Positions 10,330 to 19,627 of a stretch of 64,000 nucleotides of DNA are shown here, piece by piece. A model generated the notes under the pieces. It worked only from the letters and a program-made list of their open reading frames with translations. It ran no database searches and had not been told where the DNA came from. The stretch comes from Ketobacter sp. (GTDB lineage: Bacteria > Pseudomonadota > Gammaproteobacteria > Pseudomonadales > Ketobacteraceae). The stretch's first letter is position 1. Every line of letters starts with the position of its first letter. Location of the stretch: positions 62,001-126,000 of the forward strand of contig NZ_RCHN01000019.1 in the NCBI RefSeq assembly GCF_003671495.1. The letters are read 5' to 3'. Made by a program: the position numbers and the translations under genes.

Positions 10330-11256
10330 GTGTCCACATCTGTATCCGTCCTCATTGATGCGTTGGCGAAGGTTCTGCTGGGCAAAGAGGAGCAAATCAA
10401 ACTGGCTTTGTCCTGCCTGTTGGCAAAGGGCCACCTGTTGGTGGAGGACCTGCCCGGGATGGGCAAGACCACCTTATCCCACGCGCTGGCCAAAGTCCTG
10501 GGGCTGGAGTATCAGCGTATCCAGTTCACCAGCGACCTGTTGCCGGCGGATATCCTGGGAACGTCCATCTTCAACCAGGCGTCCACGGAATTTGAGTTCC
10601 GACCTGGGCCCATATTCACTCAGGTGCTGCTGGCCGATGAAATCAACCGGGCCACTCCCAAGACCCAGGGCGCGTTACTGGAAGCGATGGAGGAGCGGCA
10701 AATCACGGTGGACGGTAAAACCTACCCGCTACCACAGCCTTTCTTCGTCATTGCAACCCAGAATCCGATCACCCAGATGGGCACATATCCATTGCCGGAA
10801 TCGCAACTGGACCGGTTTCTCATGCGTATCAGCCTGGGCTACCCAGACCCGACGGTGGAGCGCAAACTCCTCAAAGGTTTTAATCCGCGCCACGACATGG
10901 ACCAGTTGCAGGCGGTCACCAACCAGGCTGAATTGGCTCAGCTGCAGCAGCGGGTCACCAAGATCTTTGTGTCCGATGCCTTGCTGGATTATGTGCAGCG
11001 CATCCTGGCCTTTACCCGGCAGTCCAACCGTTTCAGTTTTGGTTTGTCGCCTCGTGCCGGGATGGCGCTGGTGCAGTGTGCCCAGGCCTACGCCTTTGTC
11101 GCCGGGCGTGATCATGTGATTCCGGAAGACGTCCAATCCATTTTGCCAGCGGTGGCTGAACATCGGCTGGCGGGTTCGCAGGATGTGACCGGGCATGAGG
11201 GGCAGCGCTTGGTGGACAGTGTGCTGAAGCAGGTTGATGTGATGCCGGGGCGCTGA
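10330..11256 (+). CDS. MoxR-family AAA+ ATPase
   Basis: 308 residues. MoxR ATPases act as chaperones that help assemble or activate partner complexes, often with DUF58 and membrane transglutaminase proteins as here. Walker A is at residues 43-48 (GMGKTT) within EDLPGMGKTTL, Walker B is LLADEINRA, followed by the AAA lid with the LSPRAG sensor segment. I chose the GTG at 10330, which has GGGAG five bases upstream; the ATG at 10291 abuts a terminator-like hairpin and has no ribosome site. One base separates the stop from the DUF58 gene. First gene of a nine-gene unit running to 20232. Confidence 0.9.
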   Translation: MSTSVSVLIDALAKVLLGKEEQIKLALSCLLAKGHLLVEDLPGMGKTTLSHALAKVLGLEYQRIQFTSDLLPADILGTSIFNQASTEFEFRPGPIFTQVLLADEINRATPKTQGALLEAMEERQITVDGKTYPLPQPFFVIATQNPITQMGTYPLPESQLDRFLMRISLGYPDPTVERKLLKGFNPRHDMDQLQAVTNQAELAQLQQRVTKIFVSDALLDYVQRILAFTRQSNRFSFGLSPRAGMALVQCAQAYAFVAGRDHVIPEDVQSILPAVAEHRLAGSQDVTGHEGQRLVDSVLKQVDVMPGR

Positions 11257-11257
11257 T

Positions 11258-12217
11258 GTGGAGAGCGTGCGCAAGCTGGTAAGAGGCCAGTGGGATGCCT
11301 GGTTGGATCGCCGAATCCCGGCCCGGAGCCGGGTCACCCTGACCCAGAAACGCATTTTTATTCTTCCCACCTGGATGGGGATGGGCTATCTCCTCACCAC
11401 CTTTCTGCTGTTCGTGGCCGGTGTCAACTACGACAACTCCATGATCCTGAATTTCAGCTTCTTCCTCGGCAGTCTGTTCGTTGTCAGCATCCTGCAGACG
11501 TTTTCCAATGTGTCCGGCATGGTGATCAGTGCCGGACATACAGAGCCGGCTTTTTGTGGGTCAGAAGCCAAATTCGTCATTCACCTGGAAAAATCCAGGA
11601 AAAAAGAACATCACTCCATTTTCTGCAGTTGGTGTGGTTACCAATCCAAGGCTTACAACCTGATCCAGGAACAGCAGGTGGCGCTGGTGACCTTGCTGCC
11701 CACACAGCAGCGTGGACGCTATCGGCCGGGACGGTTCAAATTGCATTCCATTTATCCCTTCGGGTTGTGCCAGGCGTGGACCTGGGTGGATCTGGATATG
11801 TTTGCTCTGGTCTATCCCCGCCCGATTGAGTGCGAGCTCAACACCACTTCCCGCAGTGACGGAGAGGAGGGCAGTCATGTGGTGATGGAAGGCCAGGACG
11901 ATTTTGCCGGGCTCAGGGCATTCAATCCGTCGGACTCCCTCAAGACCGTTGACTGGAAAGCCTTCGCCCGTCGCAACGTATTGTATACCAAACAGTTTCA
12001 GGGCTATCAGGCCAAGTCGGCCTGGCTTCGCTGGAACGAGATCGCGGTGGGTGATGTGGAGCGGCGGTTGTCCGGGTTGTGCTACTGGGTGCTGCAGTTC
12101 TCCAAGACCAATGAGCCTTATGGGCTGGAGTTACCGGGCGTCACCATCAATCCAGGGGTCGGCAAGCAGCATGAAGAAAACTGCCTGACGGCCCTGGCTG
12201 AGTACCGCCATGGCTGA
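11258..12217 (+). CDS. DUF58 domain membrane protein
   Basis: 319 residues. Two membrane segments near the N-terminus (about residues 40-57 and 63-80) are followed by a beta-rich stretch and the DUF58 signature (DDFAGLRAFNPSDSLKTVDW, then KAFARRNVLYTKQF), which in this family begins a von Willebrand A-like region. DUF58 proteins are the usual partners of MoxR ATPases; no enzymatic activity is established. GTG start; the gene overlaps the transglutaminase gene by 8 bases, so the MoxR-DUF58-TgpA set is probably translated together. The equivalent P. aeruginosa set includes TgpA (PA2873). Confidence 0.85.
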   Translation: MESVRKLVRGQWDAWLDRRIPARSRVTLTQKRIFILPTWMGMGYLLTTFLLFVAGVNYDNSMILNFSFFLGSLFVVSILQTFSNVSGMVISAGHTEPAFCGSEAKFVIHLEKSRKKEHHSIFCSWCGYQSKAYNLIQEQQVALVTLLPTQQRGRYRPGRFKLHSIYPFGLCQAWTWVDLDMFALVYPRPIECELNTTSRSDGEEGSHVVMEGQDDFAGLRAFNPSDSLKTVDWKAFARRNVLYTKQFQGYQAKSAWLRWNEIAVGDVERRLSGLCYWVLQFSKTNEPYGLELPGVTINPGVGKQHEENCLTALAEYRHG

Positions 12218-14240
12218 TTCCCGTCATCCTCCCGTTTTCCCCATGCCGCGCACGGCGTTCGTTCTGCTGATGGTGAGCGTAACCCTGGCAGTTTTGCCCC
12301 ATGTGCAGAGGGTTCCCCCCTGGTTATTGGCGGTGTTTGGCATTGTGCTGGTGTGGCGCATCCAGGTGTTCCGCCAGCGTCTGCGTTTCCCGCCCAAGTG
12401 GGCCCGCCTGTTTATGGTGTGCGGTGGGGTTCTGGGTGTCGTCTATTACCATGGTACCATCTTCGGCCCGGATGCCGGGGTAGCGCTGTTGATCAGTGCC
12501 TACCTGTTCAAGCAATTGGAAATGTATACACGGCGTGACGCCTTCCTCATCATTATCCTGTCATTCTTTGTGTTGGCAACGGAATTTTTGTTTTCCACGT
12601 CGTTGTTTACTTCGCTCTACGTGTTTGTCGTGCTGGTGGTGATTACGGCGGCCCTGATCGCCCTCAACATGACGGATACCAGCATCGCCCTGTGGCGTCC
12701 CATGCGGGCGGCCTTTGTCACCGTGCTGCAGGCCGTGCCCCTGTTATTGGTCTTCTTTTTTCTGTTTCCCAGGATTGGTCCCATTTGGGATCTGGGCATG
12801 AAATCCACCATTGCCCGGACCGGGCTCAGTGATCGCATGACCCCGGGTGATGTGGCGGATCTCAGCCAATCCGCAAAGCTGGCGTTTCGCATAGAGTTCG
12901 AAGGTGAGATTCCTGCACCGCGAGATCGCTATTGGCGGGCGCTGATATTTGATCGGTTTGATGGCAAAACCTGGAGCGCACAGGGAGACCCCCAAAGCAT
13001 TCCATTCAGCCCCAATCGGCTGAACGTCAACGGCGAGGCGCTTAGATACCGGGTGCTGTTGGAGCCTACGGGCAACAACTGGCTGCCCGCGATGCCCTGG
13101 TCACAGCTGTCCGGGGTAAAGCACCGCACCTCCAACGGACTGGTGCATTACGCCATCAATGTGGTGGACTCCGCCATCAGTTATCAGGTGGAAACGTTCC
13201 CGGATTATCAATATGAAACCGAGGGTATGCCGCGGGATATGTGGGGCGTGTACACGACCCTGCCACCGCTGGGAAATGCCCGCACCTATGCATTGGCGAA
13301 AGACCTGTACCGCAGAACAGGCCGTAATCCCGAGCGCATGACCGCCAGTATTCTGCGCTGGTTCAACGAGGAGCGTTTCATCTACACCCTAAAGCCGCCG
13401 AAGCTGGGTTCTGATTCAATGGATGACTTCCTGTTCGGCACCCGCAAGGGCTTTTGCGCCCATTACGCCGGTGCATTTGTGTTTATGATGCGGGCCGCAG
13501 GCATTCCGGCCCGTATGATTGGCGGTTATCAGGGCGGCGAAGCTCATCCCATTGGAAAATACCTGCTCGTCCATCAATATGATGCCCACGCCTGGGCGGA
13601 GTACTGGGTCAATGGCAAGGGCTGGGTGAGGGTAGACCCAACCGCAGCGATCGCACCGGAGCGAATTGAAATGGGTTCATTGCGGGATAGCCTGGACGAG
13701 CTTTCCCTGCTGGATTCCCCTTTCTCCAAAATGGGTCTGCGCAACCTGCCGTTTATGTCCGAATTACGATTAATGATCGATTACGTGGATTATTTGTGGT
13801 TCAAGAACGTAGTGTCATTCGACAGTGGCGTGCAGCACAAGCTCCTGCAGCGGATTCTGGGCGAGGTGACGCCGCAGCGTATTGCCATGCTGTTGGGTGT
13901 TTGTGGTGGTGTGGTGGTGTTGGGTTTGGGCTTGTGGATGGTTCTCAGCCAGAGACGATTGTTGGAACTGGATCTGGCGGACAAACTGTATCTGCGATTT
14001 CAACGTAAACTGAGCCAGGCCGGGCTCCAGCGGGAAACCGGGGAGGGGGTCATGAGCTTTTCCCTCCGGGTTCAACAGCGTTTTCCGGACCAGTCGGACA
14101 CAATCAATAAAATCAGTTGTTTGTATTCCAATATCAAGTACTCTAACCGCTCCGAAAAGCGCGATACTGACAAGAAGTTGACTTCGGAAAGTGATAGCAT
14201 AGCCGCATTGAATCAGGCGATAAAAAACTTAAAACTCTGA
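12210..14240 (+). CDS. tgpA: TgpA-type membrane transglutaminase (DUF3488/transglutaminase-like)
   Basis: 676 residues. Six or so N-terminal membrane helices (residues about 8-180, DUF3488) precede a periplasmic transglutaminase-like domain. The catalytic triad is visible: Cys416 in GFCAHYAGAF, His460 in DAHAWAEYW and Asp476 in VRVDPTAAI. One more membrane helix lies near residues 555-575 (MLLGVCGGVVVLGLGLWMVL), followed by a cytoplasmic tail. P. aeruginosa TgpA has the same build and was reported as essential; its substrate is not settled. The gene starts inside the DUF58 gene and ends 17 bases before a UPF0104 gene, tying it to the polyprenyl-sugar cluster downstream. Confidence 0.88.
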   Translation: MADSRHPPVFPMPRTAFVLLMVSVTLAVLPHVQRVPPWLLAVFGIVLVWRIQVFRQRLRFPPKWARLFMVCGGVLGVVYYHGTIFGPDAGVALLISAYLFKQLEMYTRRDAFLIIILSFFVLATEFLFSTSLFTSLYVFVVLVVITAALIALNMTDTSIALWRPMRAAFVTVLQAVPLLLVFFFLFPRIGPIWDLGMKSTIARTGLSDRMTPGDVADLSQSAKLAFRIEFEGEIPAPRDRYWRALIFDRFDGKTWSAQGDPQSIPFSPNRLNVNGEALRYRVLLEPTGNNWLPAMPWSQLSGVKHRTSNGLVHYAINVVDSAISYQVETFPDYQYETEGMPRDMWGVYTTLPPLGNARTYALAKDLYRRTGRNPERMTASILRWFNEERFIYTLKPPKLGSDSMDDFLFGTRKGFCAHYAGAFVFMMRAAGIPARMIGGYQGGEAHPIGKYLLVHQYDAHAWAEYWVNGKGWVRVDPTAAIAPERIEMGSLRDSLDELSLLDSPFSKMGLRNLPFMSELRLMIDYVDYLWFKNVVSFDSGVQHKLLQRILGEVTPQRIAMLLGVCGGVVVLGLGLWMVLSQRRLLELDLADKLYLRFQRKLSQAGLQRETGEGVMSFSLRVQQRFPDQSDTINKISCLYSNIKYSNRSEKRDTDKKLTSESDSIAALNQAIKNLKL

Positions 14241-14257
14241 TATTTTTGGACTTTTTT

Positions 14258-15226
14258 ATGGGGCGTTTCCAGAAACCGATTATTCTGTCGCTGATAGCGG
14301 CGATCGGTCTTTACTTTGGCGCCATGTTTCTGGGGGATTTCAAAGAAACGGGTGCCGCCATCGCGGAACTGGGTACGGTGGGCTGGTTGGTGATCCTGCT
14401 GCTGTCGTTGGTGAACTACGGATTGCGTTATTGGCGTTGGGAATGGTACCTCACCAAGCTTTCCGGCAGCCGCATCCCCCATCGTCGTCATCTGGCGTAC
14501 TACGTGAGTGGCTTTGCCCTCTCCACCACTCCCGGTAAGGCCGGCGAGACGGTGCGATCCCTCTATCTGAAGCAACATGATGTTTCCTTTAACCATACGC
14601 TCAGTACTTTTTTTGTCGAGCGCTTTCAGGACCTTCTGACCATTGTATTGATGGCCAGTGCTGCCGCTTTCCTGTTTGAGGGATACGGCCTGGTGGTCGC
14701 ATTAACCGCGATGGTGGTGTTGGGGAGCCTGCCATTACTGCACAGCCCGTTCATTCTGACCAAGATGAATGCCCTGTCAGCTACCCTGTCAGCCAAACCC
14801 GCCAAGCTGCTCCAGCATCTGTTGGATCTGCTGAATTCCTCTGCGGTGCTGCTGAAAAACAAGGAACTTCTGGGCGGTATTCTGATCGGTATTACGGCAT
14901 GGATGGCTGAAGGGGTCGGGTTTTGGTATTTGTTAGTGTGTTTGGGCCAGGATGTGCAACTGGTGGCTGCGGTGAGTATCTATGGCGTTGCTGTTTTGGT
15001 GGGTGCAATCTCGTTCTTACCGGGCGGTCTGGGCTCCACTGAGGCAGTCATGGGGTTGTTGCTGATCGCGTCCGGGGTGCCGGAGCCGGTCGCCATTGCC
15101 GCGACATTGATTTGTCGCATTGCCACTTTATGGTTTGCCGTGTTTATCGGCCTGATTGTCGCCGGTATTCTCGCTCTGAATGGAATTGTTCCCATCTCTG
15201 GGAAAGAAGTAACAGATTTAGGTTGA
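14258..15226 (+). CDS. UPF0104/AglD-type membrane protein (putative lipid flippase-like)
   Basis: 322 residues, hydrophobic throughout with about eight membrane helices. It matches the lysylphosphatidylglycerol-synthase transmembrane/UPF0104 family by the GKAGETVRSLYL motif in the first third and FLPGGLGSTEAVMGLLL near the C-terminus. Members include the membrane half of MprF and many unassigned proteins beside polyprenyl-sugar genes; transport of a lipid-linked substrate across the membrane is a reasonable guess, not shown. The ATG at 14258 is preferred over a TTG at 14246; neither has a strong ribosome site. It sits 4 bases before the HAD-UbiA gene and is probably part of that pathway. Confidence 0.75.
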   Translation: MGRFQKPIILSLIAAIGLYFGAMFLGDFKETGAAIAELGTVGWLVILLLSLVNYGLRYWRWEWYLTKLSGSRIPHRRHLAYYVSGFALSTTPGKAGETVRSLYLKQHDVSFNHTLSTFFVERFQDLLTIVLMASAAAFLFEGYGLVVALTAMVVLGSLPLLHSPFILTKMNALSATLSAKPAKLLQHLLDLLNSSAVLLKNKELLGGILIGITAWMAEGVGFWYLLVCLGQDVQLVAAVSIYGVAVLVGAISFLPGGLGSTEAVMGLLLIASGVPEPVAIAATLICRIATLWFAVFIGLIVAGILALNGIVPISGKEVTDLG

Positions 15227-15230
15227 AGTC

Positions 15231-16655
15231 ATGTCTGATTCTAATAAAAAACCTCTGGTTGTCGATCTGGACGGCACCTTGATAAAAACAGACCTTTTGC
15301 TGGAATCGTTCATGTTGCTGATGCGGGCGAATCCTTTTCTGTTGTTCCTGGTGCTGGTTTGGGTTTGCAAAGGTAAATCCTACCTCAAACAACAAATCGC
15401 TCAGCGGGTGGAGATTCCGGTACAGTTTCTCCCTTACAGTGCCGATCTACTGGACTATCTGAAATCGCAAAAGCAACAGGGTAGGGAACTGGTGCTGGCC
15501 ACGGCATCCCACGAGCGTTATGCCACGGCCATCGCCGACCATCTGCAGCTGTTCGACCACGTGTTGGCCACCAACGAATCCGTCAACCTGTCTGGTGCTC
15601 ATAAGCGCGAGGCCCTGATCAAGCGTTACGGAGAAGGTGGTTTCGTGTATGCGGGGAATGCTTCCGTTGACCTGAACGTCTGGAGTCACAGTGCGGCCGC
15701 GGTTGTGGTTGGTTCGGATAATCTGGTGGCCTCTGCTTCCCGCCAGTGCTCCATTGAAGCGTCCTTTGTGCAAAAACCACCGTCCATCAAAACCTTTATC
15801 AAGGCACTTCGTGTGCATCAATGGGTGAAGAACGGGCTGGTGTTTGTACCGTTACTGACGGCGCACCAGATGCAGGATCCCAAGCTGCTGTTAATGAGTG
15901 TGCTGGGTTTCATCGCGTTCTCAGTTTGTGCTTCCAGTGTGTACTTTCTCAATGACTTGCTGGACCTGTTTGACGATCGACAGCATGCGACCAAATGCAA
16001 TCGACCTTTCGCAGCGGGTACTCTGTCCCTGTTGGTGGGGATTCTGGGGACACCTCTGCTTCTGTTGACGGCGGTGGTGGCGAGCTGGTTTTTGCCCACG
16101 CAATTTCAGATTGTATTGGCGGTGTATTATGTGCTGACTCTGGCTTACAGCTTTAAATTGAAGCGCCTGGTGATGGTGGATGTGGTGACGCTGGCTTCCC
16201 TTTACACCATTCGTATCGTGGCCGGAGCGGCCGCCATCAGCGTGCTGTTGTCGTTCTGGCTATTGTCGTTTTCCATCTTTGTGTTCCTGAGTCTCGCGAT
16301 TATCAAACGTTATACAGAGCTGATGAAATTGAAAGCCAAAAGCGCGTCCAAAGCGTTGGGTCGCGGTTATCAGGTGGAAGACCTGGAGTTGCTATCCTCT
16401 CTGGGCGGGGCGAGCGGCTATCTGTCCGTGTTGGTACTGGCGCTCTACATCAACAGCCCGGATGTGAAAAGTATGTACTCTGACCCGGTGCTAATGTGGC
16501 CGGCCTGCCTGGTCATGTTGTATTGGGTGAGCCGTATCTGGATTATCGCCCACCGGGGCAACATGGAAGACGACCCCATCGTGTTTGCCCTGAAAGACCG
16601 TGCCAGCCTGGTGTGTGGCGCACTGATCGCCGGATTCATGTTTATGGCGGTGTAA
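15231..16655 (+). CDS. HAD phosphatase-UbiA prenyltransferase fusion (decaprenyl-phosphate phosphoribosyltransferase-like)
   Basis: 474 residues in two parts. Residues about 1-190 are a HAD phosphatase: Asp12 and Asp14 in VVDLDGTL, the motif II threonine in LATAS, and a late acidic motif region. Residues about 195-474 are a UbiA membrane prenyltransferase with the first aspartate motif at 241-249 (NDLLDLFDD), continuing DRQHATKCNRPFAAG, which is the pattern of mycobacterial Rv3806c (DPPR synthase) rather than of ubiquinone or heme UbiA enzymes; a second motif region is YSFKLKRLVMVDVV. Predicted reaction: transfer of phosphoribose from PRPP to polyprenyl phosphate. The HAD domain could remove the 5-phosphate, a step done by a separate protein in mycobacteria (inference). 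Followed 4 bases later by the DprE1 homologue. Confidence 0.82.
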   Translation: MSDSNKKPLVVDLDGTLIKTDLLLESFMLLMRANPFLLFLVLVWVCKGKSYLKQQIAQRVEIPVQFLPYSADLLDYLKSQKQQGRELVLATASHERYATAIADHLQLFDHVLATNESVNLSGAHKREALIKRYGEGGFVYAGNASVDLNVWSHSAAAVVVGSDNLVASASRQCSIEASFVQKPPSIKTFIKALRVHQWVKNGLVFVPLLTAHQMQDPKLLLMSVLGFIAFSVCASSVYFLNDLLDLFDDRQHATKCNRPFAAGTLSLLVGILGTPLLLLTAVVASWFLPTQFQIVLAVYYVLTLAYSFKLKRLVMVDVVTLASLYTIRIVAGAAAISVLLSFWLLSFSIFVFLSLAIIKRYTELMKLKAKSASKALGRGYQVEDLELLSSLGGASGYLSVLVLALYINSPDVKSMYSDPVLMWPACLVMLYWVSRIWIIAHRGNMEDDPIVFALKDRASLVCGALIAGFMFMAV

Positions 16656-16659
16656 AGCG

Positions 16660-17967
16660 ATGACGAAACCGTACGTGTCCTGGGGGCGATACCCCTACAA
16701 AACGCAAAAAGGCCGGGATCTGCACTGGAGGCCTCAGTCTTTGGATATGCCCGGCGTCTTCCTGCCTCAAGGTAACGCTCGCAGCTACGGTGACAGCTGC
16801 ATGCTGCATGAGGGCACGGTGCTGTCCACCCGTTTTATGAACCGGTTTATAGCATTCGATGGAGAGACCGGCATCATCCGTTGCGAAGCCGGTGTCACAT
16901 TGGCGGAAATTCTCTCCGTGGTGGAGCCGCAAGGGTGGTTTCTCGCCGTTACCCCAGGCACAAAATTCGCCACCGTGGGTGGCGCCATTGCCAACGATGT
17001 GCATGGCAAGAATCATCACGTAGAGGGCACCTTTGGCGCGCACCTGACCCAATTTGAGTTGCTGCGAACCGATGGTAGCGTTCGATTGTGTTCGCCCACT
17101 GAGAACGCGGAGTGGTTCGCTGCCACCATCGGTGGTTTGGGTCTGACCGGGCTCATTACCTGGGCCGAGTTCAAGTTGAAGCGGGTCTCCAACTCAGCGG
17201 TCAACGTTGAGAACATCAAGTACCAGAACCTGGCGGACTTTTTTGCGTTATCCCAGGAATCGGAGCAGGATTTTGAGTACACGGTGGCCTGGGTGGATTG
17301 CCTGGCGTCCGGTGACCAGTTGGGGCGGGGTCATTTCTCCCGTGCCAATCACGCCAGAGTCACCCAACCCAAGCCTGCACCTTCTCAGCATACTTTGACT
17401 ATACCGGTGGATCCTCCCGTTTCATTGGTCAACAGCATTTCTCTGAAAGCATTCAACTGGCTGTACTATCATCGCCAACGGGAAAAGCGGGTCACCCAGA
17501 CAACCCACTATGATCCATTTTTCTATCCACTGGATCATGTTCAGAATTGGAACCGCATGTACGGTCCCAAGGGCTTTTTGCAGTATCAGTGCATTGTCCC
17601 CATGGAGCACAGTGAAGCGGCCATCTGCGAGCTGTTGCGACGCATTGGTCGCGCCAACTATGGATCGTTCCTGGCGGTGCTGAAAGTGTTCGGAGATGTG
17701 CCCTCTCCCGGGTTGAACTCGTTCCCCAGGCCGGGCACGACGCTGGCGTTGGACTTCCCCTACAAGGGCGCGCAAACCATGCAGCTGTTTGATCAGCTGG
17801 ACGAGGTGGTGGTACAGGCCGGGGGGGCGCTCTATCCGGCCAAAGATGCTCATATGAAACCCCAACACTTCAAACGCTTTTACCCCAATGCCGATCAACT
17901 GGAATCCTTCAGGGACCCTGGAATCAATTCAAGTTTCTGGCAGCGAGTTATGGAACCATCAACATGA
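16660..17967 (+). CDS. DprE1-like FAD oxidoreductase (polyprenyl-phosphoryl-ribose 2'-oxidase)
   Basis: 435 residues, FAD_binding_4 plus a C-terminal substrate domain. The signature HGKNHH begins at His115 (the flavin-contact His132 of M. tuberculosis DprE1), preceded by VTPGTKFATVGGAIANDV; YGPKGFLQYQ and the active-site lysine, Lys395 in YPAKDAH (Lys418 in Mtb), are also conserved. DprE1 oxidises the 2'-hydroxyl of decaprenyl-phosphoryl-ribose, the first half of epimerisation to arabinose. The residue matching Mtb Cys387, the benzothiazinone target, is Ala363 here (TTLALDFPY). Overlaps the DprE2 homologue by 4 bases (ATGA). Confidence 0.88.
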   Translation: MTKPYVSWGRYPYKTQKGRDLHWRPQSLDMPGVFLPQGNARSYGDSCMLHEGTVLSTRFMNRFIAFDGETGIIRCEAGVTLAEILSVVEPQGWFLAVTPGTKFATVGGAIANDVHGKNHHVEGTFGAHLTQFELLRTDGSVRLCSPTENAEWFAATIGGLGLTGLITWAEFKLKRVSNSAVNVENIKYQNLADFFALSQESEQDFEYTVAWVDCLASGDQLGRGHFSRANHARVTQPKPAPSQHTLTIPVDPPVSLVNSISLKAFNWLYYHRQREKRVTQTTHYDPFFYPLDHVQNWNRMYGPKGFLQYQCIVPMEHSEAAICELLRRIGRANYGSFLAVLKVFGDVPSPGLNSFPRPGTTLALDFPYKGAQTMQLFDQLDEVVVQAGGALYPAKDAHMKPQHFKRFYPNADQLESFRDPGINSSFWQRVMEPST

Positions 17968-18704
17968 AAAACTGGATCGTAATTGGCGCTACTTCCGCCA
18001 TCGCAGAGTCGGTATGCCGTTTGTGGTCGACACGCGGCTACAATTTGTTCCTGGTTGGGCGTAACGCCGACAAGCTGGAAAGCGTAAAGCAGGACTATAC
18101 CGTTCGGGGAGCCGACACCGTTTTTACCCACGTGCTAGATATTGCTCAACTCGACAAACATCAAGCCTGTTGGGAGCAGGCGAAAGCCGCCATGGGCCGC
18201 ATCGACGGTATCTTCATCGCCCATGGCACCCTGCCGGACCAGAAGCGCTGTGAGGCTGACTTCAACCACGCGTTAACTGAGATCAATATCAACGCCACCA
18301 GTGTATTGTCCTTCTGTACCATTGCTGCCAATGAATTTGAGACTGCGGGGTCTGGCCACATTGCGGTGATCTCATCAGTGGCCGGTGATCGGGGGCGTCA
18401 ATCCAACTACGTTTATGGTTCCGCCAAAGGCATGGTGAGTTTGTTCCTGCAGGGCCTGCGGAATCGCTTATTCAAGCGTGGCGTAATGGTGACGACGATC
18501 AAGCCCGGCTTTGTAGATTCCCCCATGACAGCGGATTTTGAGAAAGGCGGGCCCCTGTGGGCTACCCCTGATCAGGTGGCTGCTGGTATAGTGAAGTCAA
18601 TCGACAAGAACCGAGGTGTGGTTTACCTGCCCTGGTTCTGGTGGGGAATCATGCAGGTCATCAAATCCATTCCGGAATTTATATTCAAAAGATTGAGTCT
18701 GTAA
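17964..18704 (+). CDS. DprE2-like short-chain dehydrogenase (2-keto reductase of polyprenyl-phosphoryl-pentose)
   Basis: 246 residues, SDR fold. The nucleotide-binding motif is GATSAIA near residue 8; the catalytic pair is Tyr151 and Lys155 in YVYGSAKG, with the preceding serines in ISSVAG. The stretch SSVAGDRGRQSNYVYGSAK and the C-terminal IPEFIFKRLSL closely resemble mycobacterial DprE2 (Rv3791). DprE2 reduces the 2-keto intermediate made by DprE1 to give decaprenyl-phosphoryl-D-arabinose with NADH. Starts inside the DprE1 gene and ends in a TAATG junction with the lipoprotein gene, so the two-step epimerase and the next gene are likely translationally coupled. Confidence 0.87.
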   Translation: MKNWIVIGATSAIAESVCRLWSTRGYNLFLVGRNADKLESVKQDYTVRGADTVFTHVLDIAQLDKHQACWEQAKAAMGRIDGIFIAHGTLPDQKRCEADFNHALTEININATSVLSFCTIAANEFETAGSGHIAVISSVAGDRGRQSNYVYGSAKGMVSLFLQGLRNRLFKRGVMVTTIKPGFVDSPMTADFEKGGPLWATPDQVAAGIVKSIDKNRGVVYLPWFWWGIMQVIKSIPEFIFKRLSL

Positions 18705-19627
18705 TGCCTGAAATACTTGGAAGAATCCTCGCGGTTGTGACCTTGGGGTGCGTCTTGAGCGCCTGTTACAGCGGGAGCAGCGATTCACTCCGGGAACCGG
18801 TCGCACTGGAGGGGTTTTCAGCCACCGTCCAGGCGGATCTTCCCGCGGGTGCCCAGGTGATCAACGTCGCTGCGTCCTTCTACAAAGATGGGCGCAAGCA
18901 GCCTTTGGTGGGCGGTGACATCATTGAGGCCGAATCCGACCGCGACGCCGTCATTCTGCGCTCGCTGGAAAACCTGAGTGGCAATTATCGTTCACAACTG
19001 CAAACGGATGATCCTGCTGCCGGTGTCACCTTCACCATCGTGCACGACCCGGAAGCAGCGCGAGCGGACCGTTGGTATCCGGTCGATGAGTTGTTGGTGG
19101 ACCCGGGTCCGGGTGAACTGGTAGGGCTTAGCACCGGTGTCAGTTTTCCCGACCCGCTGGTGCTGGATGCGCCCATAGGTAACGAACTCTACACCGATCG
19201 CAGCCAGGATATCGTGTTGACCTGGGCTACTTCACCCACCACCGAGCAGATTCGACTGTCCACCGTACAGACCTGTTACTCGGGTGATCGTAGTGTTCAG
19301 TGGGGTACGTCCGCCATACTGGGCGCCACCGATACCGGTACTCACACGCTCAATCTGGGTGCGTTGATTCCCGCCACCAATTTCATTAATTCCGTGACAA
19401 ACTTCATTGATCAACTGAGCCTGATCATCGTCAGTTCTATTATCGAAGCCTACAGCTTTGGTCTGATCAGGCCTCAGCAAATCGAGATAGAAACATTCCA
19501 ATTGGACCATTGCACGGTCTCGCTCACCATTTTCCGGGAAATCAGCAACGACCTGGGAGCAGGGATCAGTGGCGGGTATGCCATTGGCAGTACCAGTGAC
19601 ACCGTAACCGTGAGATTCCAACCATGA
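18704..19627 (+). CDS. Putative lipoprotein of unknown function
   Basis: 307 residues. I do not recognise a family. The N-terminus is a lipoprotein signal peptide with the lipobox LSAC at residues 18-21, Cys21 being the lipidated residue; the next residues (YSGSS) carry no Asp at +2, which favours sorting to the outer membrane. The mature part is beta-rich, with Thr/Ser-rich strands, repeated Asp-Pro turns and at least two further cysteines (in VQTCYSG and LDHCTVS) that could form a disulfide. I set the start at 18704 (TAATG overlap with the SDR stop) because it gives a clean signal peptide; the frame is open upstream inside the SDR gene. Overlaps the next gene by 4 bases. Confidence 0.7.
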   Translation: MPEILGRILAVVTLGCVLSACYSGSSDSLREPVALEGFSATVQADLPAGAQVINVAASFYKDGRKQPLVGGDIIEAESDRDAVILRSLENLSGNYRSQLQTDDPAAGVTFTIVHDPEAARADRWYPVDELLVDPGPGELVGLSTGVSFPDPLVLDAPIGNELYTDRSQDIVLTWATSPTTEQIRLSTVQTCYSGDRSVQWGTSAILGATDTGTHTLNLGALIPATNFINSVTNFIDQLSLIIVSSIIEAYSFGLIRPQQIEIETFQLDHCTVSLTIFREISNDLGAGISGGYAIGSTSDTVTVRFQP

